A DNA stretch of 50,853 nucleotides from Tulasnella sp. 424. Taxonomy: Eukaryota > Basidiomycota > Agaricomycetes > Cantharellales > Tulasnellaceae. Both the position numbers and the translations under genes were made by a program. The notes under the pieces are model-generated. The model saw only the letters and a program-made list of their open reading frames with translations, was not told the origin of the DNA and searched no databases. Of this stretch, positions 42,192 through 50,853 are shown in pieces (the stretch's first letter is position 1; every line of letters begins with the position of its first letter). The DNA lies in the NCBI GenBank assembly GCA_019633425.1, contig WSUB01000236.1, positions 1 to 50,853 of the forward strand. Direction: 5' to 3'.

Positions 42192-42500
42192 TTGCAGACC
42201 CCCTATAAACCCGGATCGATTTTACGACACCCTGTCATCTCCTTCTTCACTTTCCGACTGTCGTTATTCTTCATACTCGTTCTAGATACAGCAGTTAACA
42301 TAGATAGCACAATGTAATGTGGGAATGCACTCCGTTAGTATGAAACACATTTGTCAGAGCGATCGTCCCTGCACGGACGCGCAGCGCGTTGTCTCCCAAA
42401 ATAGACACAGCCTAAAAAAAGGGCTCTGAACGGGAAACTCGGCAAGTGTACTAAGTATATGATAAGTCCGAGGGCAGTATATATAAGCGCATGATTGCTG
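42192..42500 (+). repeat. Diverged copy of aldolase 3' end and flank (partner 37841-38160)
   Basis: Starts with 'tgcagaccccctataa', the counterpart of the aldolase acceptor plus last exon 'gcagaccgcctgtaa', and continues co-linearly through the 3' flank. No earlier aldolase exon is found next to it, so it is a partial duplicate. The kinase-TPR gene lies between the two copies. Confidence 0.85.
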
Positions 42501-42863
42501 ATATTCGAATCGCCAGTTCTTACTGTGGCATCGCTGCGGGCGTAGCAGTGTGGCGCTGGTTCGGATTGCATCCCCAGAGAATGCCTTGGGGCGGCATCCC
42601 GAAGCGACGTTGGTAATCCGAAAAAGCAGCGCCTCAGAGATCGCACCTTCCATCTTCAGCCACAACGTATTGAAAACGCGCAGTACCATTGTCAAGGGTC
42701 GTAAGGGCGCGAACCTAAAACACTGCCGATAGCCAAACAGACGTCAATACGCCAAGGAGGTTTAATACGTCCAACCAGCCAGCACCAAGATCGTACATAA
42801 AGCGCACCCCTCCCTCATCCTTGCACACCCAACTATTAGATCTCTAGGCTAGAATCGACGTCG
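42501..42863. other. Intergenic, upstream of Chs4/Skt5
   Basis: No coding sequence recognised. Presumed promoter; 'gtacataaagcgcacccctccctc' near 42795 combines a weak TATA-like and a pyrimidine-rich leader. Confidence 0.4.
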
Positions 42864-45800
42864 ATGAATCTCCCTCCAGTCCCACCTAGACCGTATTCAA
42901 GCTATGGAGCTCAAGATGACAACCGACCGCCAGCCTTGCCCCCACTTCCACCCCAATATGCCAACGAGGTGGCCAGACAGCAAGATATCAACTTTGCTGC
43001 TCCTAGACCACATCGAATCACTAATCCAGCTAGCGATGTAAGTCAATACCACGTTAGTTCCAATAGAGCCGCGAAACCTTTTTCAGTCCAGATCGTAATC
43101 TGACCTTGGGATCGCGTGTGTGCGCGCTACTTTGGGAATAGATGGCTCAACGCCTAGAGCACCAGATTGGCGGTGGACCGCCGATGTTCCCGACTGCGAT
43201 GGCGGCACCTCCAGGACCTCAGTCGTACCAATCGTACCCAGGGCCACCACCGGTGCAGAGGTACGGTCCCTCACCAGCGCCTTACGCCGCGCCTCCTCCA
43301 TCCGCGCCCTATCCTCCTCAACTGTACGGCCCTCCTCAACCGCAACCTCAGCAGCAACCTCAGCAACAACCATGGTCTCCACAATTACCTACTCCTCAAC
43401 AGCAACAGCAGCAGCCGCCATGGGGAACGCCGACGAATCCAAGTGGTCCTGGAGGGTGGATCTCCCCTCAACCTCAGCAACAGCGCCCGACTTCCGCTTG
43501 GGGAAATATCGCCCCCCAGCCTCCCGCTCTCTCTCCTCAACAACCAACGAGCAACTCACTCCCAACCACCCCACTTGGCGTTGGAGCTCTACAACCCCCT
43601 AATTACCCGAATTCGAACTCGTTTGGATCGTTGACACAATCTTTCGCGGATCTATCCTTCTCTTCGCCTCAGCCAGGCGCGGTTCCGCAGCACCAGCAAC
43701 AGCAACCCCCACGGAGAGATCCTAGTCCCGAAAAGGGTCCTCCATCCGTGGTGGCACCATTGCCTACCATCGCCTCTCTCACATCTTCAGCAAGTTCCAT
43801 CGCCACCTCTTCTGATCCAGCCGGCAAAGTCAAATGGGCGAAAGACGTTTTGGCCTTAGTCGACCGAACCGCCCCCGCCTCCAAATCCAAAGCCGAAGCA
43901 TCGGGAAGCAAGATCACCGACCCTGACCTTGTTCGTCTCACGGACATGGCCATCCAACATATCATGAACATCGCAGGAAACGTCGCCGCTGGTGGACCTA
44001 TCCCTCGATTCGTCGCAGAGGCGCTGTATTTGAGAGGCGGTCTGTACTCGACGGGTTCGTTCCCGAATTACTTGCAAAAAGATCCTCGCTCAGCGTTTAA
44101 GGATTACGAAACCGCTGCGAGGGCTGGGTTTAGCCCCGCTTGGTTCAAGCTTGGAAGGGATTACGAGTCGGTTGGGGACTTGGGCAAAGCTAAAGAATGC
44201 TTTGATCTGGGAGTCTCTTTGAACGAGACTGGCTCTCTTTACGTGAGTTCCTCCGTCACTTTTGGCTGGTCTAATAATTCGTCGTGCTCACAATACCGGA
44301 AACTGGCAGCGTCTTGGAATGGCCAACCTCCTCGGCCAACTCAACATCCCCAAGAACCCCCAACTCGCCATCAAATTCCTCCGCCAAGCTGCAGACCAAG
44401 CGGACCTCGACACTCCTCAACCCGCATACGTCTTCGGCATGATCCTCCTCGGCCAATTCGATCAAGTCGACTTACCCATCCCACTCATCATGGCCACCTT
44501 GCCACCCGCAACCCAACAAAACCCCGACCCTCGACAATCCGAAGCCAAACGCCGAATCGAGCGAGCCGCGTACTTGGCTTTCGCTCCAGCGCAGTACAAG
44601 CTCGGATGGGCCTACGAATACGCTCAAATCAGCTGTTCGTTCGACCCCTTGCTGAGCGTCCAATATTATTCCTTGGCGAGTCAGCAAGGTGAAACGGAAG
44701 CGGATATGGCGTTGAGTAAATGGTTCTTGTGTGGGAGTGACGGCGCGTTTGAGAAGGATGAGGTCCTTGCGGTGACTTTCGCTGAAAAGGCTGCGAAGAA
44801 AGGTTTGCCTGCTGCCGAGTTTGCGATGGGTTATTATTGTGAGGTTGGAATTGGCGGGCCGATTGACTTGAATGCGGCGAAGAAGTGGTATCAAAGGGTA
44901 GGAAGCATTGTTATCGCGCTTTTGTCGACGAACAAGCTGACCTTTGCTTTCTCCGTACCCATAGGCCGTTGCACATAATAACCCTGAAGCTGCTGGACGT
45001 CTTCAAGCTCTCTCCCAACCTGCTCCCGCAGCTCTATCCCGCGCGGAACACGACAAGCTCACGAACGACACTCTCGTCCGCAAACGTACTTCAGCAAAGG
45101 AGTACAGTATGGCTCATGGAATGGGCAATGGCGAACGACTTGGGTCCGGTTTGGAAGTCAAGGAAGCCAAACGGCTTGCGGAGCTCGCTAGGCAGGAAGA
45201 AACCAAGATGGCGAGCGATGGGTTACCGATGCCCGTTTACCCGGGAAGTAACAGCAACAGTCCCATACCAAGTCCACAATCTGCTCCTAGGCCGCTGCCT
45301 ACCGCTCCTGGTCCGTCCGGCCCTTCTGCTGCTGCAAGATTGGACGAGAAAAGGCGACCGCAGTCACCTCCGAGGGATCCCGGTGGACGACCTTTGCCAG
45401 CTGGTCAGATGCCGTTACCAGGTGGACCAGGTCGGTTTGGTGGTAATAGGCGTGAGGACTCGGCGCCAGCTGGGATGGGACGTGGCAGGCCCCCGAACGG
45501 TCTTGGAGATGATCGACGAAGGCCCTCACCGTCAAGCAGACCGGACAGCACGTGGTCCTCAGGGTCGCCGCCTATCAGTGGCGGGATCGACTTGACTCAG
45601 ATCGGGGGACGACGACCTGCTGCGGACCAAGGGGGCCGACCACAGGTGGGACCTCATCGACAATCGTTTGCGCTTTCGGATGGACCTGCGATTCCGAAAC
45701 CCGCGGCTCAACAGCAAGCGCCTCCACCTCAACAACAACAGCAGCAGCCACAGCAACAACGGCCTGGTGGGATTATGAAACCCGCTCATGAGCCCGCACC

Positions 45801-45921
45801 GGCGCCGGCGCCATCCGCAGCTGCGCATGGGAAGACCGGGAAGCAGAGTGGGCCTCAGACGTTTGCGGAGATGGGATTCCATAGTGCTCCTGTTCAGGAC
45901 AAGGACTGCATTATTATGTAG
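42864..45921 (+). CDS. SKT5: Chs4/Skt5-type chitin synthase activator with Sel1 repeats and CaaX box
   Basis: Four exons (42864-43037, 43142-44242, 44310-44897, 44965-45921), all phase-0 junctions, encode 939 residues. Residues 1-300 are Pro/Gln-rich and disordered. Sel1-like repeats follow from about 330 to 640 (AEALYLRGGLYSTG, FKLGRDYESVGDLGKAKECF, YKLGWAYEYAQ, FAMGYYCEVGIGGPIDLNAA). The Gly/Pro/Gln-rich tail ends DKDCIIM, a CaaX prenylation box like that of yeast Chs4. In yeast the protein recruits and activates chitin synthase III at the bud neck plasma membrane; in filamentous fungi it acts at tips and septa. The repeats, length and CIIM end together make the assignment firm. A copied piece of exon 3 and intron 3 lies at 48267. 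Confidence 0.92.
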
Positions 45922-46763
45922 ATAATGACTGGAGTTCTCAGTCTCGTGGGCCATCTATAAAATGATATTCTTTGTGTTTATTGAAGTTGTACTGGGAGGT
46001 GGGTCTGAGGGAGAGTCGACATTTGAGAATCAAAATAGACGAATCTACAGGGCTCAATTCAAGACCGGTTATCATTGCAGTCCTCAAACTGCGCGATTTT
46101 TGGTCTTCGTTCTACTCGCTATCCGTGCAAATGAATCCTGCTGTCGACTCCGTACAAGACACGAGCTGCGCAATCGACAGGACGATCCAATACGTTTTTC
46201 CCCCGTACTAAACTGCACCACGCCCTCAGCGATTAAGTTAGTCGCCTCTACGGTTGGTGGATACAGGTACGGTGGGTGGGACCAAAAACCATAGAGAGGA
46301 ACGACGGCAAGATGCAGATGGACGAAAGTGGATTTAAAAGACTGAACAATTTTTTACGATCACATGCCAACACGCTTAAGCTCTTGGATATAGAGTCGCT
46401 TTGCTCATATGGCTTGAAAACCATCTTGGTCTTCACGGCGTTTAGAGCTTCCAAGGCCTAGGACGTTCCCGTCACTCGACTCGGAGGCCACGCCGCGACT
46501 CTCTTCGCGGCTATGCTGTCTCTCCACGCGCCTTTCCGCCCTCCTAGACGATTCCAAACGTTGGCCTCTGGACTGCCTACGCCAGTAAATGACGTGCTAT
46601 GGGTTGGAGTGGCGTTAGCTACGGGAGAGGTCGTTGGAGTAGGAGCGAAAGATCGTTCAGCAGTGAGCCCAGCTATATTGAGCCCACTCATTGAGACAGC
46701 ATGCTCGGAACAGACGGCAAGAACGTATTGGAACGCGAATAGCACACAGAAAATACAAAAGAT
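45922..46763. other. No gene recognised
   Basis: Convergent gap between Skt5 and the minus-strand P0 fragment. A minus frame at 46458-46745 lacks an ATG and any motif. The rest is featureless. Confidence 0.4.
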
Positions 46764-47397
46764 CTAATCGAACAGACCGAAACCCATGTCGTCGTCCAAC
46801 TCGGCGGTGGCGGCAGGAGCAGCCTCGGTAGGAGCAGCAGCAACAATGAAGGCATCCGGGTTCTCCAGCATCTTCTTGATCTGTATAAACAAAATAGGGG
46901 TTGGTCAGCGATTGCTGCGGCATCGGAAGACGGCGGCAGAGCGAGCGCGAGTTTTCAGACAGCCAGGAGAACAAGTTTGTTCCGCAATGCGACCATTTTA
47001 GGTGGCCTCAGAATCTTCAGTGTATAATGTTGCAACACCCTTTTTCGCGCCCGCGAGCGACTCTGCCGCCATCAGAGACAGAAATGCAAATGCTTACCTT
47101 CTCGGCCCCAGCGAAAGTGTACTCGGTGGCCAACGACACCGCAAGGACATTCTTGTAGGCGTTGACAAGAGTGTGGGTGACCGAGACGATCGTGGGGTAA
47201 TTGAGAGCCAACGAGATGGCGGCGGTGGTCTTGATACCCTTCAAGAACCGGTCCACCAACTCGGACGACTCGATGTCGAGGACATGAGGAGGGAAGACCG
47301 TGCCGTTATCGTAGGTCTGGATGACCTTCATACCGTATGTGAACGGAGAGATGTTCATCATGTTAAGGAGGGTTGCAGTTATCGTTTTTATAGTTAA
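46764..47397 (-). pseudogene. C-terminal third of ribosomal stalk protein P0
   Basis: Exons 47397-47098 and 46880-46764 (217-bp intron) read [60 protein letters not shown] and [11 protein letters not shown], then [20 protein letters not shown] and end in [10 protein letters not shown], the stalk motif bound by elongation factors. The first two thirds of P0 (the L10-like rRNA-binding domain) are absent from the window, and the acidic linker is short. Directly upstream is the gag-like linker exon, 29 nt away. So this is a partial copy, not the housekeeping gene. If spliced to the upstream module it would give a fused frame; otherwise a pseudogene. Confidence 0.85.
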
Positions 47398-47426
47398 CTG
47401 GAGCTGTCGTGAAGAAAGAAGCTTAC

Positions 47427-47835
47427 GGAAGGCGGTTCAGAACGTTCCGGAGCGACATACGCGAAGGCTGGAGGTGGTGGTGCTGCAGCACTGGGAGGTA
47501 CCGGGCTACCGAAAGTGATATTACTTAGGCCCTCCCTCCGAGATATATTTATTTTTCATTACTTACATTATACTGGGTTGATCCTCGGCTGGCCATCTTT
47601 GCAGAATTGCTCGACGAAGCCGGTTCCAGTCACACGTCACCTCACAATCCAAGTCCGCGAACCATCTTAATGCACTTCCAACGAAACAAGATGATGCAAA
47701 ATATGCAATCCATTCGTAATCCTTGTGCTTTCCTGCTTGTAGAGCAGTCCAGTTCACCGTGGCAACAAATTCTTCCGCTTCCTTCGCACCCGTCCCCTCG
47801 AACCGAATGCGTTCTATAGTAGCATTGTAAGATTT
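47427..47835 (-). pseudogene. Gag-like family module, copy A (capsid-like exon plus proline-rich linker exon)
   Basis: The first exon (to 47567) reads ERIRFEGTGAKEAEEFVATV, ALQAGKHKDYEWIAYFASSC, FVGSALRWFADLDCEVTCDW and RAILQRWPAEDQPS. A 61-bp intron leads to a linker exon (47505-47427), PVPPSAAAPPPPAFAYVAPE then RSEPPS. Phases match. No ATG precedes the module in frame; an acceptor 'ctatag' near 47815 suggests missing 5' exons. The module is homologous to copy C at 18851 and copy B at 49545. Unlike copy B, the intron after the linker is cut to 29 nt by the P0 fragment. Confidence 0.68.
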
Positions 47836-47841
47836 CAGCAA

Positions 47842-48266
47842 TCAGAGCCTGTAGAATGATATTTATTACCCATTTAAAGTGATATAACGGGCTGGCTTGT
47901 GGTTGTAGGGCATGTGTATGCGCTAGCCACAAACACGAGGCAGGTTATATCACCGAGATGGACGGACTTACAGGAGCATGCTGACTGAATATGGAGTTGT
48001 TAAGCGGAATCTACCTAAGACCTCCAACCTCTGGACATGTTCAGCCAAAGATAGCCATAGATGAAGTGAGCTGATGAGTTGGTGCTGTTAACGAAAGCCC
48101 CTTCGAGATGCCAGTGGTAGGGAGAGTCGAGCTCTGTCTTGTTCAACAAATTTGACCAAGTCGATTCATCTAGCCCACTTGTTACTGGCCACTCATATCT
48201 CAGAGAACACCGACAGATCTAGGTATGGCGAGAAAAACGCCAGCAAGAAGCGAATGGACGGAATTG
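47842..48266. other. No gene recognised
   Basis: Upstream of gag-like copy A on the minus strand; no motif-bearing frame. Confidence 0.4.
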
Positions 48267-48539
48267 AAAATGGTTCTTGTGTGGGAGTGAGGGCGTGTTT
48301 GAGAAGGATGAGGTGCTTGCGGTGACTTTCGCTGAAAAGGCTGCGAAGAAAGGTTTACCTGCTGCCGAGTTTGCGATGGGTTATTATTGTGGCTGGAATT
48401 GGTGGACTGATTGATTTAAATGCAGCGAAGAAGTGGTATCAAAGAGTGAGAAGCGTTGGAGCAGTGCTCTTGTCGGCGAACAAGCTGACCTTTGCTTTCA
48501 CCGTCCCCATAGACCGTTTCACATAATAACGCTGAAGCT
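48267..48539 (+). pseudogene. Partial copy of Chs4/Skt5 exon 3, intron 3 and exon 4 start
   Basis: About 270 bp match 44718-44997: 'aaatggttcttgtgtgggagtga', 'gcggtgactttcgctgaaaaggctgcgaagaaaggttt', the end of exon 3, the intron and 'cacataataac.ctgaagct'. The intron is retained, so this is a DNA-level duplication and not a retrocopy. A one-base deletion after 'tattattgtg' and lost start and end make it non-functional. Confidence 0.9.
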
Positions 48540-48683
48540 ATGTGCGGGGTCTATAGTTACTTGAAATAGGCAGTGAAGTGGTGGCAAGAAGGTGGTAGTT
48601 AAGTCATCACTTCTAATACAGCCGCTTCATCTACGCCTCCCGTGTTCTTATCCCTGTCCTTGTCAACATCCTCATCACCGACC

Positions 48684-49464
48684 TCATCCTCTCTGTCCCC
48701 TTCCCCCTCGCGCTGTGGATCTGCTTCCCCCTTGTGCCTCAGATCCCCTTCCCCCTTGCGCCCCGGATCCCCTTCCCCCTTGCGCCTCAGATCCCCTTCC
48801 CCCTTGCGCCCCGGATCCCCTTCCCCCTTGCGCTCTGGATCCTCTTCCTCCTTGCACTCCAGATCCCCTCCCCCCTCGTGCTAAGAATCCCCTTCCCCCT
48901 CGCGCTCCAAATCTCCCTCCCCATCGCGCTCCAGATCCCCTTCCCCCTCGCCCTGCGGAGACTTGGAGACTGGAGCCTCGATATTTGCTGGAGGGTGGGG
49001 ATATTGAGCTCAATTCTGGTGTCGAATGATACATCCACCTGGGAGGGGGAGTGGGGCTACTGGTCTGCTGCCGCTCGTTTATTTCCTCCTCTTCTGGGGC
49101 AGCCCTTTCATAATCATAGGGTGCATCCGTTGTGTCTTCAAGTGGTTGGCAACGTTGAGACTCTGCGATGTCCATTTGATGCGGCATTTCCCTTCGCTCT
49201 CCTCTTTCTGTAGTCGCAGTATCAACTATGATTGATGGGGAAACAACTTCGCCTGTTTCATCACCACGCACTTCTTGTCCGCAAAAGTCCTGATCAACTG
49301 GCAAGTGACACCCTCCACAACGAGTACATCTAAGCAACTAGAAAAGAGAGACAATTTGCCATTAGACCGTGTTTAGCCGGGAACATGCGCAGGAGGGAAG
49401 GAGCCTTACGGAAGGAGGCTGAGGGCGTTCTGGAGCGGTGGCCACAGCTGCAGCGGGTATCATG
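48684..49464 (-). CDS. Zinc-knuckle and RGG-repeat exon following a gag-like linker (copy B 3' part)
   Basis: The linker exon 49464-49410 (IPAAAVATAPERPQPPS) is joined across a 72-bp intron (gtaagg..tctag) to 49337-48684. The second exon starts LLRCTRCGGCHLPVDQDFCG, a CX2CX2CX9C metal-binding knuckle. Then comes an acidic segment (YDYERAAPEEEEINERQQ), Pro/Ser, and an arginine-glycine region of octapeptides GGRGS(G/E/R)AQ, about 9 units, ending RGQRG. RGG tracts bind RNA and drive condensate formation; with a zinc knuckle this suggests an RNA-binding protein. The upstream gag-like exon at 49545 has a stop, so the full gene may be dead, but this exon is open. The opposite strand is also open (Pro-rich), but lacks other support. 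Confidence 0.5.
48735..48955. repeat. 24-bp minisatellite encoding GGRGSxAQ
   Basis: Units like 'gatccccttcccccttgcgcc(c/t)c(a/g)' repeat at an exact 24-bp period (for example 48742, 48766, 48790), about nine times with diverging ends. The period is divisible by three, so expansion keeps frame on the minus strand. Confidence 0.85.
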
Positions 49465-49544
49465 CTACCCGTAATGAAATCAATCAGAGGTTTCTGAGAT
49501 AGATGTGCCGTGAATCACCTACCTGATATTTAGCTCATCCTCAG

Positions 49545-49790
49545 TTGGCCATTTTGCAGAATGGCCCGACAAAGCGAGTTTCAGTCACACATTACTTCAT
49601 TGTCCTGTTCTTCAAGCCACCCTAGCGCCGCTCCAACAAAACAAGAAGACACGAAATAGACAATCCACTCTGGATCTTTGTGATTGCCCTCCTTGAGGGC
49701 AATTCCCCTCACTGTAGCAATAAATTCTTCCAAGTCCTCTCTTTACATTCCGTTTATCTGAACCATCAAGGAAGGACCCAGTTGAACTAT
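49545..49790 (-). pseudogene. Gag-like family module, copy B (capsid-like exon)
   Basis: Minus-strand frame: LEEFIATVRGIALKEGNHKD, PEWIVYFVSSCFVGAALGWL, EEQDNEVMCD, then TGA where copy A has TGG (Trp), then NSLCRAILQ. Position by position it matches copy A. The proline-rich linker exon and the zinc/RGG exon follow in the expected order. The in-frame stop makes this exon a relic unless an upstream alternative start is used. Confidence 0.68.
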
Positions 49791-49830
49791 CATTTGAATT
49801 AGGCTCGGTTTCTATAGCACGCAAATTTGT

Positions 49831-50601
49831 GAATCGCAGTTCACTCCGCTTTCTTCACTCTTCCACGGCCCTCCCAGCTTCTGCAGCCGTCCCTGTTCGT
49901 CCCTGTCGATCGCACCCCATTTCCAGCACAGACAGGAACGCTTTAACCTCGATTTTTGGGGGGCTTTGTTGAGACGCTGGTGGAACGTGGATATGGTGAT
50001 TGGGATGGATTAATTGACTTGGTTAGACTCCTCAAATAAGTCATAGGTCTCTCTCCCATGTCTGACGAGCTTCAGTCAGCAGTACCAATTCATCAGCTCT
50101 AGCCAAACTTTTCCAGAGGTTGGAAGTCTTATGTGCATAGGTTCTGGTCAACAATCCATATTCGACATGACATGTGGGTTCTCTAAGTCCATCCATCGAT
50201 TATCTGCTCGTGTTTGTGATACCCATGCATTTATATGCTCCGCAACCACAGGCCCACCCGTTATACCTCTTTAAATGGGTAATTTGACTATTCTACAAGT
50301 TCCTATTGCTCAAGTATAACATTGTTGCTGCAGGACGCCTTTGATTTGAAGGAAAAGGAGCCAAGAAAGTGTTAGGGAACCGTGGGATCCGCGTCTACGC
50401 AGACGCCTACCCACGAATGTACCATAAAATAAACCTTCCTACTCATTTTCCGTACTATCATTTCTTACGCCTTTGTCTATACGTACGATTTCCGCGAAAG
50501 TCCGAAGCCAAAAGGCGTCTAAATAAAGAATTTCCCTTTCCGGCCCGTGGATTTGCAAAACCGGAACCGACGCTGAATTCTTCCCTTTCTCCTCGTCGAA
50601 T
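49831..50601. other. No gene recognised
   Basis: No motif-bearing frame on either strand. Part of the frame at 50369-50797 lies here, but it shows no family similarity. Confidence 0.4.
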
Positions 50602-50700
50602 TCGTCGAACTAAGCTTCGTAAGTTCGACGAAACACTTCGGGCAACTCACCGATCGCTTTGCAACGTGCCGCAGCACGAGCCAACAGGCTCGGGGCCGCT
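50602..50700. other. Cluster of hairpin-forming inverted repeats
   Basis: Three consecutive inverted repeats: ttcgtcgaact(10 nt)agttcgacgaa at about 50602-50633 (11 perfect base pairs), gtgc/gcac around 50666-50677, and cgagcc-aaca-ggctcg at 50677-50692. Followed at 50800-50835 by several 'tagaat' repeats. Possibly the structured end of a mobile element; no function can be assigned. Confidence 0.5.
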
Positions 50701-50853
50701 CAATTACCTGAACGGGCAATTAAGCGCCCAAGCGCACCCGCAGTCCGTCGGCGCATTGCCCGAGTCTTCCCCTTCAAACCGAAGACTCGAGCGATGAGTA
50801 GAATAGCGTAGAATATTGTAGAATAATCTAGAATGTTCTTACCTTGTAAATAA

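Noticed and set aside
46458..46745. Minus-strand frame that looks like a signal peptide followed by a Thr/Pro-rich region
   Set aside because: No ATG start and no partner exon or homologous copy.
48592..49213. Plus-strand proline/leucine-rich frames over the minisatellite
   Set aside because: The minus strand has a splice-linked upstream exon and a zinc knuckle; the plus frames are only the complement of the repeat.
50369..50797. 142-codon plus-strand frame at the right end
   Set aside because: Spans the hairpin cluster, basic and low-complexity, without recognisable domain or splice context.
1..50853. CRISPR array, rRNA genes, bacterial operons
   Set aside because: No regularly spaced palindromic repeats, no rRNA signatures; introns and gene content are eukaryotic.

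Overview
The window looks like nuclear DNA of a filamentous basidiomycete, probably an agaricomycete. The evidence is short introns (about 50-70 bp, GT..AG), a Chs4/Skt5-type chitin synthase activator, a TPR protein kinase with an HGDLK catalytic loop, Ty1/copia and chromodomain Ty3/gypsy retrotransposons, and a gag-like multicopy family I associate with early-diverging Agaricomycetes. The order (Cantharellales or Sebacinales) is only a guess. Layout: 1-10 kb is mostly decayed mobile DNA. A copia element survives as two head-to-head fragments (2240-3091 minus, 3442-6130 plus). A gypsy element (6884-9989) with two LTRs and a 5-bp target duplication carries a second, oppositely oriented gypsy 3' end inside it. 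From 10-16.5 kb lies a tandem array of three-domain H-type lectin genes: one copy cut at its 5' end and fused to the gypsy LTR, two intact 278-aa copies with their own TATA regions, and a relic. A small cysteine-rich CYSTM gene converges on the array, and traces of the same gene's tail lie behind the older lectin copies. From 16.5-24.5 kb the sequence is gene-poor and repeat-rich, with gag-like, lectin and CYSTM relics and two small two-exon genes. From 25-28 kb a four-exon gene encodes a disordered protein of about 900 residues. From 29.4-34.3 kb a segmental duplication carries two three-exon CYSTM genes (one frameshifted), with a large inverted repeat between the copies. A two-exon paralogue of a gene at 22 kb sits at 35.2-35.4 kb. 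From 36-46 kb is the conserved core: class II fructose-bisphosphate aldolase with ten exons including adjacent 12-nt and 6-nt microexons, a TPR kinase broken by a frameshift and a TGA, and Chs4/Skt5 ending in a CIIM prenylation box. The kinase gene lies between the aldolase 3' end and a diverged second copy of that 3' end. From 46.7-50 kb, two gag-like modules on the minus strand share a proline-rich linker exon but lead into different downstream exons: the C-terminal third of ribosomal stalk protein P0 in one, and a zinc-knuckle plus RGG-repeat exon in the other. A copied piece of Skt5 lies between them. How the parts relate: aldolase (glycolysis) and Skt5 (cell-wall chitin) are housekeeping genes. 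The lectin, CYSTM, TPR-kinase and gag-like genes are lineage-expanded families that appear here as duplicates, fusions and relics. The most notable themes are the recurrent lectin/CYSTM convergent pairing and the gag-like module joined to varied 3' partners. All gene models were spliced by eye from one strand of sequence, with no transcript or homology search.
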